Source of the DNA: Eremomyces bilateralis CBS 781.70
Lineage: Eukaryota; Ascomycota; Dothideomycetes; Eremomycetales; Eremomycetaceae
DNA length: 64,000 nt
Reading direction: 5' to 3'
NCBI RefSeq assembly: GCF_010015585.1
Contig: NW_022985067.1
Location: 2,328,677-2,392,676, forward strand
Each line of letters starts with the position of its first letter. Within the stretch, counting starts at the first letter, position 1. The notes under the pieces are model-generated. The model was given only the letters and a program-made list of their open reading frames with translations, was not told where the DNA came from and ran no database searches. The position numbers and the translations under genes are program-made. This document shows positions 12,439 through 24,041 of the stretch, one piece after another.

Positions 12439-14518
12439 TCTGGTGGATTATCGTGGAAGGGATGCAGTCCGGGAATTATCCATGCAACGCTAATCGAATG
12501 CGGGAAAAGTCTCGATACGAGTAAATGAGCGAGAAGGAAAAGCCTCAACACCAACAATCGGGTGGTGATGGGGAATCTTGGTGGAGGAACAGGAACGTGT
12601 GGTGGCCGAAAGAGGAAATGGCCAGGAACGCTGATTCGCGGGATGGGGGATGGATGACTTGGGGGAGCAGCTGGTGTACAAGGTGTTTCAGATCGGGAAA
12701 TGCTCCCAAGTTGAAACCAGGAACCTCAACGCGCGCCTGAGTCTCTCTCACACGATCCCCCAGCGCGATAACACGGAGCAAATGGCCTCCACTCAACTCC
12801 TCTCTCACCACCTCGAAGAGAACGGAAATCGTATCGGACCGTCGGTGCATGCAGTGCCGGTTAAGTGATGATCTGGTATCGAATACTGAATGCAGAAGGT
12901 TGAGGGAATTCGGGTCTGATGAAAGTAGAATCGAAAGCGATGGCGCGGAATGGTTTGGGACGGTTGAAAGTTGAGAAAGGGTAAGTTGGTGATGTTGAGA
13001 AGAAAAAAAGGAGGAGAAAGGGAAGAGAGGGAAAGGGAGAAAAGTGGGAGATGTATCGGATATGAAGATGGTGAAGGGAACGAACGAAACGATTGGAACC
13101 TCTGGAACAAATTAGGAACAGCAGAGCAAAGCCAGCAAAGGGAAAGCAAAGGGAACGGGAGTGAGGGGGCGTGTGCGGATGGTCAGGCAACATGAGATTA
13201 GCAGATTGTATTTACTTGTTCATTCGCATGGAATGGAATGGACTTGGGCCTTGGGGGAGCCAAACTCTATGAACCGTCAATAGAATTACGAGCATCAACA
13301 CTGCGACCGAGCAGCCAAATCAGCCGACGGAGCGCCTACAGAGCGGGTGGATTTAGGGGGGAACGGGCCAGTATTGGGAACACATCAGCCTCGCACCCGA
13401 ATCACTAAATGGCCATGAGCATGACCACTGGGCCGACCAGAGCAGCAGGCAACGGGAACTCCAAAAACCTCCACATCACGCAACAGGAACATGAGAGCGG
13501 AACGGGGAAGTCCAGCGTTGAGCATCAAAGGGAAATCAGCCGGGGGTAGTGTTAGAACTTCCATCTGATTGGTCCAGACGTCCATTTAACGCATCAATTT
13601 CCCAGCCCAGGCAGGTCATACGCTTGTGGCTCAACACCTGTGGCTGGGGTTTCCATTTGGCTTCCTCGGCGCGCCACCCGCAACTGGAGGTGCAGCGCCA
13701 GACATCTCACTTGCTTCCCGCCCAATCCCAGCGTTTGGTCGGTTCCCTTCCACCGGGTCGACATCTATTCACTATACTAAATTCTGTTTATCAAGCGTAT
13801 ATGTCGAGATAAGGGTAGAAGCATAGACCGTATCAACCTTCAATCTGACCGTTCAGCCTCTTGAGAGTTGAGAACAGGTATATCGTATCTGTTGTCTAGC
13901 TCCCGACTCCTGCTTTGAGTCTGTGACTGCCTGGTGAGTGGTGACTCGCACGCCTGATGCTGAATACAGGGATATAGAGCAGGGATGTTCGGCCAACCTG
14001 CGCATCACCGACCAGGGTCCCCACTACTACGTCCCGACCATCATGAAGTCGCAAACCATCTCCACGCACGACTCAAACCCCGGGTTCGTTGACAAGTTTC
14101 GAATTGATTGTAGGGTTCCCATCTCATCATTCAAGGCGATGCAGCTGTGAACCCTCTACCGTTGCATCGTTCATCACGGATCTCAGGTAATCGTGATTCC
14201 TCGTTCCCATCAGCAAGTCGCACCTGATCCGCCAAGGCTGAAGCCTCCCCAGTCTGGATCAGGCCCGTGCGCAAAGCGGTGGACGCTGGGGAAAGGGCGA
14301 TGCCCGTCATTGCAGGGTCTTGGCATGGTCTTGGCAGGGTCGCCTCCCCGATCCGGGAACCCGAGCAGTCGATTTGAGATGGGACAAATCACGTGCACAT
14401 CCCCATCCCGGTCGCTGTTGCCCGATCGGAATTCTTGAGATTTGAGCCTCATATCCATCCTTACCTCCCGGCGCATCAGCAACACCCGAATCACCAATAT
14501 CCCTGGATTATCGTCAAC
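12439..14518. other. Intergenic, divergent promoters of the Hpc2-like and Rba50 genes
   Basis: A 2.1-kb stretch between two divergently transcribed genes, long for this region. The 12950-13190 part is purine-rich on the plus strand (CT-rich on the Hpc2 sense strand), typical of fungal leaders. No ORF here shows domains or splice-consistent extension, and no RNA gene or repeat was recognised. Confidence 0.5.
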
Positions 14519-16131
14519 ATGGCCCACGCCTTTCAAATACGCGGTGAACGATTCCATATCCCTCTGGACTCCGATGACGAGGAAGATCCCGTCCCTTCGC
14601 CGCCCGTCAAGCAGGCCGTCGGCTTTTCATTCGTGAACGATGTCCTAGAACGTTCGTCAACCACCCCGAAAGCGCCCGCGCCTCCGACGGTCAAGAACGC
14701 GGCGGGGTTTCCGGCGCATAGGAAACGGAATCGCACGTCGGCGTTTAAGAAGGCTCGCGGTCATGGTGATGGGACTGCGGCGACGACGCAGTCGACAATA
14801 CCAGAACGGAGTGATAGGGTGGCGGAGAAGGGAGTTGCAAAACCAGAGAAGATACTGTCGGAGAGAGAGCGGATCGATCGGGATAATCAGCAACGGATAG
14901 CGCAGATGTCGCCCGAAGAAATCGAGGCAGAGCGGCGAGAGTTGTTCGCAGGGTTGAGTCCCGCGCTCGTTCAACGACTGCTTCAACGCTCGACGATTGA
15001 CGACGAACCTCCGCCAGCGCAAGACTTAGAGACAGGTACAGATGACCTAGAAGCGTCAGAGGATCCACCAACGACGTTGCAGGGCAAAAATGTCGCATTC
15101 GAAACGAACGACACGATCATTCCGTCTACTCACTCGACAGAACACAATCAAACCGACCCTCCCCACGACCGACCCACTCCGAAACCTCTATCCACACCCA
15201 CCCCACAACCTCACGATCCAGAAACGATNNNNNNNNNNNNNNNNNNNNNNNNNNNNNNNNNNNNNNNNNNNNNNNNNNNNNNNNNNNNNNNNNNNNNNNN
15301 NNNNNNNNNNNNNNNNNNNNNNNNNNNNNNNNNNNNNNNNNNNNNNNNNNNNNNNNNNNNNNNCTTCCCGCACCCCCTCCCTCATCCATCTCCTGGCTCC
15401 AGCCCCTCCCCTCCGACCCCTCCACCTACTCCCCCTCCAACCCCTCCCTCTCCCTCACCTCCCTCCGTTTCTCCTTCTCCGGCGCCCTTCTCCCCCCCAA
15501 AACCGCCTTCCTCCTCCCCTCCAACCTCGGCCTCCACCACCACGGCGACGCCCCCGACGCCGCCGGATACACCATCCCCGAGCTAGCGCTGCTCGCAAGA
15601 AGTAGCTATCCGGCGCAGCGGTGCGTCGCGTATCGGAGTCTAGGCGCGCTGTTGGGGCGGTTGGGGCGGGGAGAGTTCGGGGTGTTGGATGGAGTGGATC
15701 TAGTAGGCGCAGGGGGAAAAGGGCCATTGGAGGGGGTGCCCGGGCAGATTCCGGGACCGGAGCGGGAAGAGTCACAGGAGGAGGGGGATGAGGAGGAGCA
15801 GATCAACGAAGCGGACCGGGTGAAGGTGCTCGGACAGGATGGGAAAGTGTATGAAGGGGTGGACGAGGCGCGGAAGCTGGCGAGAGGGTTGTGGACCGTG
15901 ATGACGCGAGAGCGGGTGCTGGAGACGATTAAGGAGGAGGTGGCGAGGGAGAGCGGACATCGGAGTGCGAGGGAGTATGCGCGGGAGGCGCTGGAGGCGT
16001 GGGAGGGGGGGTTGAGGGAGGGAAAGGGCAGTGGGAGGAGGAAAGTGATTAGGGAGGAGGAGGCGGAGGTGCGGGTTGTGAGGAGAGATATGGTTGATAA
16101 GAAGGTGGATCAGGCGACGGAGGGTGGATAG
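14519..16131 (+). CDS. rba50: RNA polymerase II-associated protein Rba50/RPAP1, interrupted by an assembly gap
   Basis: RPAP1/Rba50 acts in RNA polymerase II assembly and its import into the nucleus. The N-terminal part (14519-15228, about 236 residues) starts at MAHAFQIRGERF and contains the RPAP1-N signature MSPEEIEAERRELFAGLSPA near residues 141-160. After the run of N, the frame starting at 15364 continues to the stop at 16129-16131 with the RPAP1-C signature: SLRFSFSGALLPPKTAF, LHHHGDAPDAAGYTIPELA, then YPAQRCVAYRSLG. About 492 residues are visible, near the fungal norm, so little is missing. The two parts are not in the same frame across the 135 Ns as written, so the gap length is not real or an intron lies in it. 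The C-terminal tail is strongly charged. Confidence 0.88.
15229..15363. other. Assembly gap (135 N)
   Basis: A run of 135 unknown bases inside the Rba50 coding region. The flanks are extremely C- and T-rich on the plus strand, with long stretches of CCC/CTC triplets, a composition that often stops short-read assembly. The reading frames on the two sides disagree by one position if the gap is taken at face value. Confidence 0.99.
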
Positions 16132-16428
16132 ATAGACGTGGATGATTGAGTGACATAGGAATATATGGATTCATGACCACTGGGGATCCGCCCGTTTCGG
16201 ACCTGCTACATACTACGTGCAATGCTGTACGGTGGTGCGATCTGATCTGCTCGGCCTCGAAGACTCTGAATAAGGTAAAAAGGGATCGGAGATTTACTCT
16301 CCATGCAGCAAAGAAACCCCGGAATAACGCCTAATCCATAATCCCAATAGGTATGAGACCCTGACACCCCCCAACCCTCATCGAGTCAAAAAAATTCCGT
16401 AATCCACGCCCCGTCCCATCTTCCCCCG

Positions 16429-17713
16429 CTACACGCTCGTCTCCGGCCTCTCCCCCTCTGCCACCACTGGCACCCCCAACCCCCGCTCCGGACTCTGCAA
16501 CACCAATTGCTCATGCCGCCTCGCCCTGAGATAATCACTCACGCTGCGGATCAGGATAAACCACCCCACGATCATCAGCACGTACGCCATCCAATCCGCC
16601 ATGCTCAGCCCGCCGACCCCGCCCACGTCGCCCGGCACCCCCGGGTTCACGTCGTCGTCCATCGTCTCCGGATCGAAGTCGTGTGCATCCGGATCCGCCG
16701 GCCCGCCGAATTCCCCCCCTCCGCCGACCGGATCCGAGAACGGTGGGGCACCCTTCATCGCGAAGCCATACTGCACCATCGTAATCCCCAGGCCGGCCTT
16801 GGAGCCGTTCTTCGCCGCGTGCGTGGTGTGCAGGAGGTAGGTGAGCAAGAAGCCGATGACCTGGAAGGAGACAGAGATCATGGCGTTCCAGACGAAGGAG
16901 AAGAGCGAGCCGACGGGGAGCCCGTCGATGAATACGTCGTCGGAGAGTGTGCCGGGGGCGAGGATGGTGGTTTCCCAGTAGGGCGGGGTGGCGTCTGCCG
17001 CGGCTTGTTCGTAGGACTGTTTCATCATATTAGCATCGTTATTGAGCAGCATAGGGGTGTTGAGATGGATGGGATGGGATGGAATGTCATGTACGTACCG
17101 GTGGCTTCTCATCCAGCTCCTCCCCCGGCGTCGGCTTCGCGCTCAGGTTCGCAAACACCCCATCATTCGCCGAATACCCTCTCCCCGCCGCATTCCGCCT
17201 CGGCGTCGATGACGCGGCCGCGGAGAACGTCGGCACCTCCGTCATCCGCCTTTGCAGTCCCTCGCTCGCATTTGTCGCCGCCTGCGCATCGCCATCCGCG
17301 CTCGTCCGTCGTACTAGGCGCTGGCGCGCATCGTCGGAGCCGCGGCGGCCGGAGTCGGAGTCACTATCGGAGTCGGAGGGGTCGAAGGTATCGGCGAGGG
17401 TGCGGTCGGCGGAGGTGGTGAGGGGGTCGTGGGAGAGGAGGCGGGAGGTGGGGGAGGAGGCGCGAGAGCGGAATGAGGGGGGAGGGGAGTTGGGAATGGG
17501 GCGTTGAGGGAAACGGTGCGCGGAGGAAGGTTGGTGGGGGCTTATGGGAGAGGAGGAGTCGTCTTCTTCATCGTGGGGGGATACCTGGGGGTTGTTAGAT
17601 GGTGGGTGAGGGGAGGTGAGAGTGGTGAGATGACGCTGGGAGTGTCGAGGGACTGGGGATAAAGGGGAAGATGTCTGAAGAGTACTCACTCTTTCGTATC
17701 GTTGTGAACTCAT
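16429..17713 (-). CDS. bsd2: Bsd2/NDFIP-like membrane adaptor for the Rsp5/Nedd4 ubiquitin ligase
   Basis: NDFIP-family protein of Golgi and endosome membranes; it recruits the HECT ligase Rsp5 and, in yeast, sends metal transporters to the vacuole. PPxY-type motifs that bind WW domains are seen across the splice junction (EKPP|SYEQ) and shortly after (PPYW). Three hydrophobic segments follow in the second half (FSFVWNAMISVSFQVIGFLL, then a Gly-rich GLGITMVQYGF stretch, then WMAYVLMIVGWFILI), as expected for NDFIP. Exons 17713-17099 and 17016-16429 with an 82-nt intron give 400 residues. A further intron at 17689-17585, 105 nt and in frame, is likely; removing it gives 365 residues beginning MSSQRYERVSPHDEED. 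The Ser/Pro-rich N-terminus is cytosolic by family rule. Confidence 0.87.
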
Positions 17714-18335
17714 CTCGCCGAGTCGATTAGCGTGGTTGATCCCACGCGCGCCTGCGGTCCGTCGTGAGGCGACCCTGATCAGTGATCAAGCCGGAGGAAG
17801 AATGGTGGGTGGATTCCCGAGAGTGGGAGGTATAGATAAAGAAACTCGCTGTCACAGGTGGAGAAGGGTATCTAGTTGATGGGTGGAATGGAGTAAGAGA
17901 GTGAAAAGGACGGATGATGATGGGGATTTATCAGATGTGTGTTGCAGTGATCCTTTAGACTCCGGAGTCGATGGAGATGGAGTCGTCAGTCGCTTTGCCT
18001 GTCGCTTGGCCGGAACTGAACCCCGTGGCGATGTTACGTGTATGCCTGAATGCCTGTATGCCTGATTCGTGGCGTTTTGTCTAGAGTCACGTGCGCCACT
18101 GCCCTCTCAAATAGTCACGTGCTCATGAAATGATCATTCGCTCTGGTTGGCAACAGAGACCACGAATGAACATTCGACTTCCATCTGGACTTTTTATACT
18201 GTTGGTGTTGTTGCTGTTCAACTGCTCAACGCTGCTGTGCCACACGTATGACTTGCTGGTCATTCTGATATTTAGAATGACTTCGCAGTTATTATAGTCC
18301 CTCCTTAATCTACCGTTTCCCGTACCTCACCCGCC
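17714..18335. other. Intergenic, divergent promoters of bsd2 and cbp6
   Basis: 622 bp between divergently transcribed genes. It contains two CACGTG-type hexamers near 18090-18121 (TCACGTGC), a bHLH-factor target form. The only ORF here is short and featureless. The hexamers are seen directly; any role is inference. Confidence 0.5.
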
Positions 18336-18832
18336 ATGTCTCGACAGGTAATCTATCCATCAGAAACTCTGTCAACAACCTTCAACATACTCACAAGTAC
18401 ACCAGGCGATCGCGAGGCATTATGCCCGAATCTCCAGCCTCTGGCCCACCGATCCTCTCCGACCCCAAATCACCTTCCAATCCGCCATCCAATTCCGCGA
18501 ATCCCTCGCATCCCCCCAACCCGCGGCCGAAAGCGTCCAGTCATCCACACCCGCCGCGCCCCTAGACGGACAGCGGGAATTAAGAAACGCTAATGCGTTA
18601 TACTCACTACTTGATAACCGGTATATGAAGAAGGTGTGTAGCATTACGCGATGGATGCTGAAGTAGGCCGGCTAACATTACGCGGTAGTACCCAATCTCG
18701 AAAGACGTCCTGAAACCAAAGTCGAACGTTACGTATTACGATGATCTCATAAAGGAATTGGAGATGGCGCCGAGGCGGAATTGGTGGGAGAACTTCGTTA
18801 CGAACCTTCGCGGGAAGATTAGGTTTTCGTGA
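18336..18832 (+). CDS. cbp6: Cytochrome b assembly factor Cbp6 (UQCC2-like)
   Basis: Small mitochondrial protein. With Cbp3 it binds the ribosome tunnel exit and newly made cytochrome b, feeding complex III assembly. Exons 18336-18347 (only MSRQ), 18406-18633 and 18689-18832, with introns of 58 and 55 nt, give 127 residues. The product begins MSRQAIARHYARISSLWP, continues with DPLRPQITFQSAIQ, and has the conserved core NALYSLLDNRYMKKYP and SNVTYYDDLIKELE, ending in a basic tail. Length and motif order match fungal Cbp6. The tiny first exon explains why simple ORF calls miss the gene. The acceptor at 18405 is chosen over a nearer CAAG because only it opens the conserved frame. Confidence 0.88.
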
Positions 18833-18894
18833 GGGAGGGATGATGATTTGCTGCTCGCTGTTAAACTACTCTGAGACTATGGCCATGCCTGGGG

Positions 18895-20327
18895 TCAGAG
18901 CAACCTATCCCACACAGCATCTGAGCTATCTACTTTATGTGAGGCATCTAATCCATGACTGTAGACGAATCTTTCAAACAATGTTTTCAGTCTGACTGAA
19001 TACTCATGGCCTTCTCCTTTACGAGTTGTAGCAGTATGCTTGGACTGTTCATCTTCTGGGCATGGTGCAGAAGGATGCTGCAGGGCCGCCGGCGATGAAC
19101 TTGGAATCGACATTGCCGATGAAATGCCTTCCAAGAACAAATCCGGAACCTCTGCCTATTCTGCATCCAATTCGTCCTCCGTATACGAATCCCACCCATC
19201 CTCAGTGCTATTGGGATGTCGCCATCGTCATCGCCGCCAAAGTCGTCTCGGGGTTCAGCAGCTCCGCTCATTGCTGCCACGTGGTGTAAAAGCCATTGCA
19301 TCTCCAATATCCCTAAGTCAGGCAGCGGCCGTGCTACTGGGTCATCGGTTTCAAGGGAATTTTTGTCTCCGGAACAGATTTTCTCCTCAGTCTCGTAATG
19401 GAATAGCTTGACTAAGTTTGGACCTTGGTCCAAGTCCGCTGGCAAGGAAGGACGTTGGAGAACGTCGACTTGAGGGGTGTAATTGCGTGGTGGTAGCCAG
19501 GAAAACTGTACGTCCAGACGTTTCTTGTCATCTGAAAGCCTGATTAATTTGAGGGCGAAATATGCTCTTCCCCAATATGCATGCGCGTTCGGACTGAGAC
19601 ACATAAGGTTATGAGAAGCCTCAGTCCCCGTGGGGAATATGGCTGTTTCCATATATCCACACGCTCCCCAGGCCAAAACGCACGTAAGATGCCCCAGAAG
19701 GAGGACCGAGGTCCTCCACTAGAGTCATCCTCATGTCGCATTGAAAACGGATAGATATGTGCCACATCGATTGGCTCGCCTACCTTCGTGAGTACACATT
19801 TGAGTTGGTCTCTCTCACGACACTGAATGCTACTAGCAGGAACTTAATTAACCACTCCAGATGGACTAACCAGATCTCGCTGAGATTTTGAGTTAGAAGC
19901 GCCCAGCTGAGTATCACCCAGCTTTCGCTTCTTTCTACTAGGATTATCTCGTGACGAAGGTGGTGGCGGTGACGAGGATGGTAGTGAGGGAGTAGAAGCG
20001 GTAGAAGACGTGCGATGTCGTTGAGTCCCTACATAACATTCGCAATCCATACTAACATATAAGATGAATTTGTAAACCTACATTTTGGAACTAATTTCAC
20101 AAACTGTTCTACGTCTCCAACCTCGGCCAAATAGAGACGCGGCCCTTCAGGCTGCTGGGTAGCCAAGTCTACAATGCGCTGTAGGCGATCAATGTCGCCG
20201 AGCCACAGGCACGCCCAAGCTGTTGGGCCTTGTATTTCATCGGCACGTAGGGCGGTTTTCAAGGTTTCGAGGAGGTTATGCGCTCTGGGTCATCAAATTC
20301 CCCCTCCGGTCCGCCTTGAGATGCCAT
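18895..20327 (-). pseudogene. Decayed fungal HNH-endonuclease-domain gene
   Basis: Fungal-type HNH domain protein of unknown substrate. Recognisable blocks: ADEIQGPTAWACLWLGDID in the first part, then a Ser/Pro-rich linker, then LKCVLTKVGEPIDVAHIYPF with the catalytic His, then FPTGTEASHNLMCLSPNAH, and FALKLIRLSDDKKRLDVQF. Two introns remain phase-consistent: about 20085-20033 (GTAGGT..TAG) and the one ending in ATTCAG near 19822. The coding frame is nonetheless broken. There is a shift near 20276-20286, just after the only plausible ATG (20325-20327). A one-base shift lies at 19641-19650 between the two HNH halves, a third near 19205-19225, and the tail frame then has a TAG at 19156-19158. 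The breaks could be sequencing errors individually; together they argue for decay. Confidence 0.72.
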
Positions 20328-21050
20328 AGTGGTTGGTTCTGTTGACAGACTCCGAGGGGATGGAGGTCCGAGGGAGGAGGGAGGATCAATGGGGTAGGTG
20401 TGGCCTGGATGGTCCTCGAAATGGTACGACGTCAGACATTGAGAGTGGAAATGCTTCAATCGAAGCTAAAGCAGCAGAAAGGAAAGGAAGGATCGTGTAC
20501 AGAAGTACAGAGGTGAAGAAGTAAAGAAGTGAAGAGGTGAGGTGAAGTGGTGGAATGAGCCATATCGTGGGCTCCCGCAATGTGATCAAGGTTCGCGAGA
20601 TCAGATGCTGCCTCCCCGAAAAGAAATCTCTATCTTTACTATAACAGCGAAGAGGAGGAGCGCAAGAAGTCAGAGGGCCGGGGGCCAGGTGCAGGTGGAA
20701 ATGATAGGATGGGAGGGAATCCGGGGGGGGGAATCCGGGGAGCAGCGGCGAGTGTTCGGGTGTCACCGTAAAAGATAGGAAAGGGAAACATGAAAGAGCA
20801 GAAAGGGAAGATGAATATAAAACGATAATTAGAACGAGGGGGGGTGGGACCCATGTAAAGCTCCCCGCGCTCAGTTAATACGAGTAAGGTCTGTTCGAGT
20901 ATTAAGGCCAGATCGAGTCAGGTCAGCTCGGGATATCCCAATTCCCATCTCATCACCCACCGTTGACCTCACTTCTCCGCAATTAACCTCCGATTCTTTG
21001 CCAAGATCATAGAAATCAAGATCGTAGAAATCACAATCATATAAACCAAC
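20328..21050. other. Intergenic, promoter region of the HIT gene
   Basis: About 720 bp upstream of the HIT gene and of the HNH relic. The plus strand is purine-rich (20470-20540 has GA-rich near-repeats of the GAAGTAAAGAAGTGAAGAGG kind) and a G-run lies at 20722-20730. No gene was recognised. Confidence 0.5.
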
Positions 21051-21580
21051 ATGTCTTCGGTAGCGTGTATCTTCTGCAGGATTATCAAAGGTATCATCTC
21101 TCCACATGGCACCTTGTCAACCCTAGCTCACTACTCCAGGCGAGATCCCAAGCATCAAGCTCTTCGAGAGCGAGAAGACGCTCGCCTTCCTCGATATCAA
21201 CCCTCTCAGCAAGGGCCATTCCGTACGTATACCCTTCCTAACCCCCAACCATCCGCGCCCCCCTCCGATCCGCCATCTAACGCGCCCTGCTCCAGCTCAT
21301 TATCCCCAAATACCACGGCAAGCACATCACCGATATCCCCGACGACCACCTCCTCGAGGTCCTCTCCGTCACCAAACGCATTGCCCGCGCCGTCGGCGCC
21401 GAGAACTTCAACGTGCTGCAGAACAACGGCCGGATCGCGCATCAGATGGTCGATCATGTGCATTTCCACATGATCCCGAAGCCGAACGAGGAGGAGGGGT
21501 TGGGAATCGGGTGGCCAATGCAGGAGCCGGGGACGGAAAAGCTGAAGGCATTGGGGGAGGAGATTAAGGCGAAGATGTGA
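21051..21580 (+). CDS. HIT-family nucleotide hydrolase (Hnt1-like)
   Basis: Histidine-triad protein, probably an adenosine phosphoramidase of the Hint branch. Exons 21051-21090, 21140-21222 and 21296-21580, with introns of 49 and 73 nt, give 135 residues, the usual size. The N-terminal CIFCRIIKGEIPS has the Cys pair seen in Hint proteins. The core FESEKTLAFLDINPLSKGH follows. Near the end, after NFNVLQNNGRIAHQMV, the HIT motif DHVHFHMIPKP supplies the His-x-His-x-His-x-x triad with the nucleophilic middle His. Neighbours are unrelated. Fhit- or aprataxin-type relatives are less likely because the chain is short with no extra domains. Confidence 0.9.
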
Positions 21581-21666
21581 GGAGCATGCGATAGGTGGGA
21601 CATGGGGTGGTGGGACATTGCATGGCATGATGTATATGATGCTACGTTTGATATATAATAACAGAG

Positions 21667-22751
21667 CTATCTCCAGCTCCATAAAGATGCCTTAGACTCA
21701 GAATTCGCGTAGCAGCGGAACTCATTGCCTAGTTCCTTCGCGTGCTTCGGCTCAAACGACGTGGTTCGGACGCCGGATGCGCTGTAGAGCTTGAGGATGA
21801 GTTGCTCCATCCGTTCCCCCGTACAGATGATCAACTCCGGTTTCCACGCCTCACTGGCCGGTAGACCTCTTCCAGGCTCCGGCGAAGTGCTTGAGAGCCA
21901 CCGAGCGGTAATGGCAGCTGGATGACCGTGTCAGCGTCGCCTTTTAGTCGTAAGTAAAAACGTACTCCGTGTTTGACAATCATCGCTGAGGAAGGGGGGA
22001 TCGCATATAATGCGGTGGTATTTCCCTTTCATCTCCGCTGCATTGAATTAGATTGAGGGATCATGAATGGGATCTCTAGGATCCGCGAACCTGGTAACAC
22101 GAAAGGATACTTGAAGTCGTATTGAACGAACTCCTTGAACACAGCAAATCTGTCGTCATACTCGAGGAGGGAGATTGTCGGATGGGTGTTGGCATATTCC
22201 GTAGCCTTAAAACCCACATTAGATAGTCCAACAAGAAATATTCATGATTCGCCAAATTTGAAGGCTGTTTATGACCCCTAGATTCGTTTCAATCAGTATG
22301 GAGAGAACTACGTTACCTGCAGATTCTTGAGCTGGATAAACACACTTGGCGCAGATACGACCGCAATGCAAGTCTCATCTGTCGCATCCTCCAGGAGTTC
22401 CCTCGCTAAGGCTGTAGCGGTAGGATCATCGTACTACAGTAAGTCGTAAGTTGCTGGACTTCAACCAAAGACAGTCGATTCAGTCGCCACCGTACCCAGA
22501 ATTGACTGGCATTCCAATCTTCCGTAAAGAGTTCCATTGACAAAGGGTTATCCTTGTCAAATTTCAACTCCGATTTGGTTTTTAGGTCTTCGAATCGAGC
22601 TTCTTGGGCTTCGCGATCGTCGTAGAACTGTTCCAGAAGCGCGAGCGTGGCGGCAGGGAGCCGTCTATGCTTGGTTAGAACGGGAAATCTGACGATAGTA
22701 CTGAACATAAACGTACAGGACATCTTCTTCATCCTCGCCATGTGAGGCCAT
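21667..22751 (-). CDS. efm5: Protein-lysine N-methyltransferase Efm5 (eEF1A methylation)
   Basis: SAM-dependent methyltransferase that in yeast trimethylates Lys79 of elongation factor 1A. Six exons on the minus strand: 22751-22717, 22664-22496, 22433-22317, 22205-22091, 22037-21966 and 21917-21667. Phases agree at all five introns (48-111 nt) and the product is 252 residues, close to yeast Efm5. Visible blocks: LPAATLALLEQFYDDR near the start, the long acidic helix, DWNASQFWYDDPTATAL, the strand IAVVSAPSVFIQLKN of the SAM-binding fold, LLEYDDRF, and the catalytic DPPF motif in ICDPPFLSDD. The family was once annotated as N6-adenine DNA methyltransferase because of the DPPF motif; length and the other blocks favour Efm5. 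It converges with the HIT gene, 86 bp apart. Confidence 0.9.
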
Positions 22752-23076
22752 GAAGGTCTCGGATCTCGAATAGTAAGATCTTTGAACTTTTCAAGTCATA
22801 TAAAGATGGTAGGGCTGAGTCCTTTTTTTGTCAGCCAAGTGAGCCACCAACGAAATCTCCAATTCTCCATATCGGACCCACTAGACCCGATTCGGACGTG
22901 GGGTAGATCTCGGCATCCCCCACTTGACCCTTCGCCCAACCGCAACGTTCCCGTTACCAACCCCGGTCCTCTATTCCGTACCTCGGATATAAATTATGAA
23001 GGCGTGCTATAATGTTTCCATGGCTCAAAGGTCTTGCACTTATCATGACGTGAATTGAAGGATACATCGCTTAAAC
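22752..23076. other. Short divergent promoter between efm5 and the MBL-fold gene
   Basis: 325 bp between two divergent start codons, so both core promoters must lie here. A CATATAAAGATGG TATA-like stretch is at about 22796-22808. Nothing else was recognised. Confidence 0.5.
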
Positions 23077-24041
23077 ATGAATGCAGCTTGGCCACATATT
23101 CCGGAGGTCGAAAGACTGAGCGCGAGAGTCATCCGCATACTGGGAGGTAACCCGGGCAAGGTGAGCACGCAATCTAGATGAATCACTAGATATGGACTGA
23201 CTGTGATAGTTCACGCTACAAGGTAATTGCTCCTGTGAATAGCCGGCGAGACTCGAAACTCAGACAACCAGGCACGAACACATACCTCATCGGTCAAGGA
23301 CCTCGCCGTATCCTCATCGACTCCGCCCAGGGCATCCCCTCCTGGATCCACGCGTTGAAGAATGTCCTCGCCAGCGAGAATGCCACCATTGAGCGCGCCA
23401 TCATCACCCACTGGCACCCCGACCACGTAGGCGGCATCCCCGACCTCCTCGCCCTCTCCCCGACCACCCTGATCCACAAGTACGACCCGAACGAAGGCCA
23501 AGAAGACATCCGCGATGGCCAGAAGTTCTCCGTGCAGGGCGCCACTCTCCGCGCGTTCCACTGCCCGGGCCACACCACCGACCACATGGCGCTGGTCCTT
23601 GAGGAGGAGGACGCCATGTTCACCGGCGACAACGTCCTGGGCAACGGCACCTCGGTATTCGAGGACCTCGCGGTCTACATGGGCTCGCTCGACCGGATGG
23701 CGACCCAGTTCAAGGGCCGAGGATACCCCGCCCACGGCACGCTGATCGACAACGGGCCGCAGCGGATCGCCGAGTACATCGCGCATCGCCAGGAGCGGGA
23801 GAACCAGATCTTGGGGCTACTCGCGAGCGACAAGACGGCGGTGGGGATGGAGCCGGGGCATGGCTGGACGAGCAAAGAGTTGGTGCAGGTGATTTATAGA
23901 GATCTGGTAGAGCATATGCACCAGGCGGCGGAACGAGGCGTGCTGCAGGTGTTAGAGAAGCTGCAGTCTGAAGGCCGCGTGGCGCACGAGGAGAGTACGA
24001 ACGAATACTCCTTGACTGGATATCCACGGTCAGCATTGTAG
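23077..24041 (+). CDS. LACTB2-like metallo-beta-lactamase-fold hydrolase
   Basis: Metallo-beta-lactamase-fold protein close to LACTB2 and to fungal ACP-thioesterase-like relatives. Exons 23077-23160, 23210-23222 (a 13-nt micro-exon) and 23272-24041 give 288 residues, the size of LACTB2. The micro-exon encodes TLQ of the FTLQGTNTYLIG strand and is needed to keep frame. The metal site is THWHPDHVGG near residues 94-103. The second metal His is in FHCPGHTTDHMAL and the bridging Asp in FTGDNVLG. A winged C-terminal part resembles the LACTB2 tail. Animal LACTB2 is a mitochondrial endoribonuclease; related fungal enzymes release polyketides. No polyketide synthase is nearby, so a housekeeping hydrolase is more likely. 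Confidence 0.85.

Noticed and set aside
23077-24041. Polyketide-cluster thioesterase
   Set aside because: No polyketide synthase or other cluster gene lies nearby; the sequence fits LACTB2-like hydrolases equally well.
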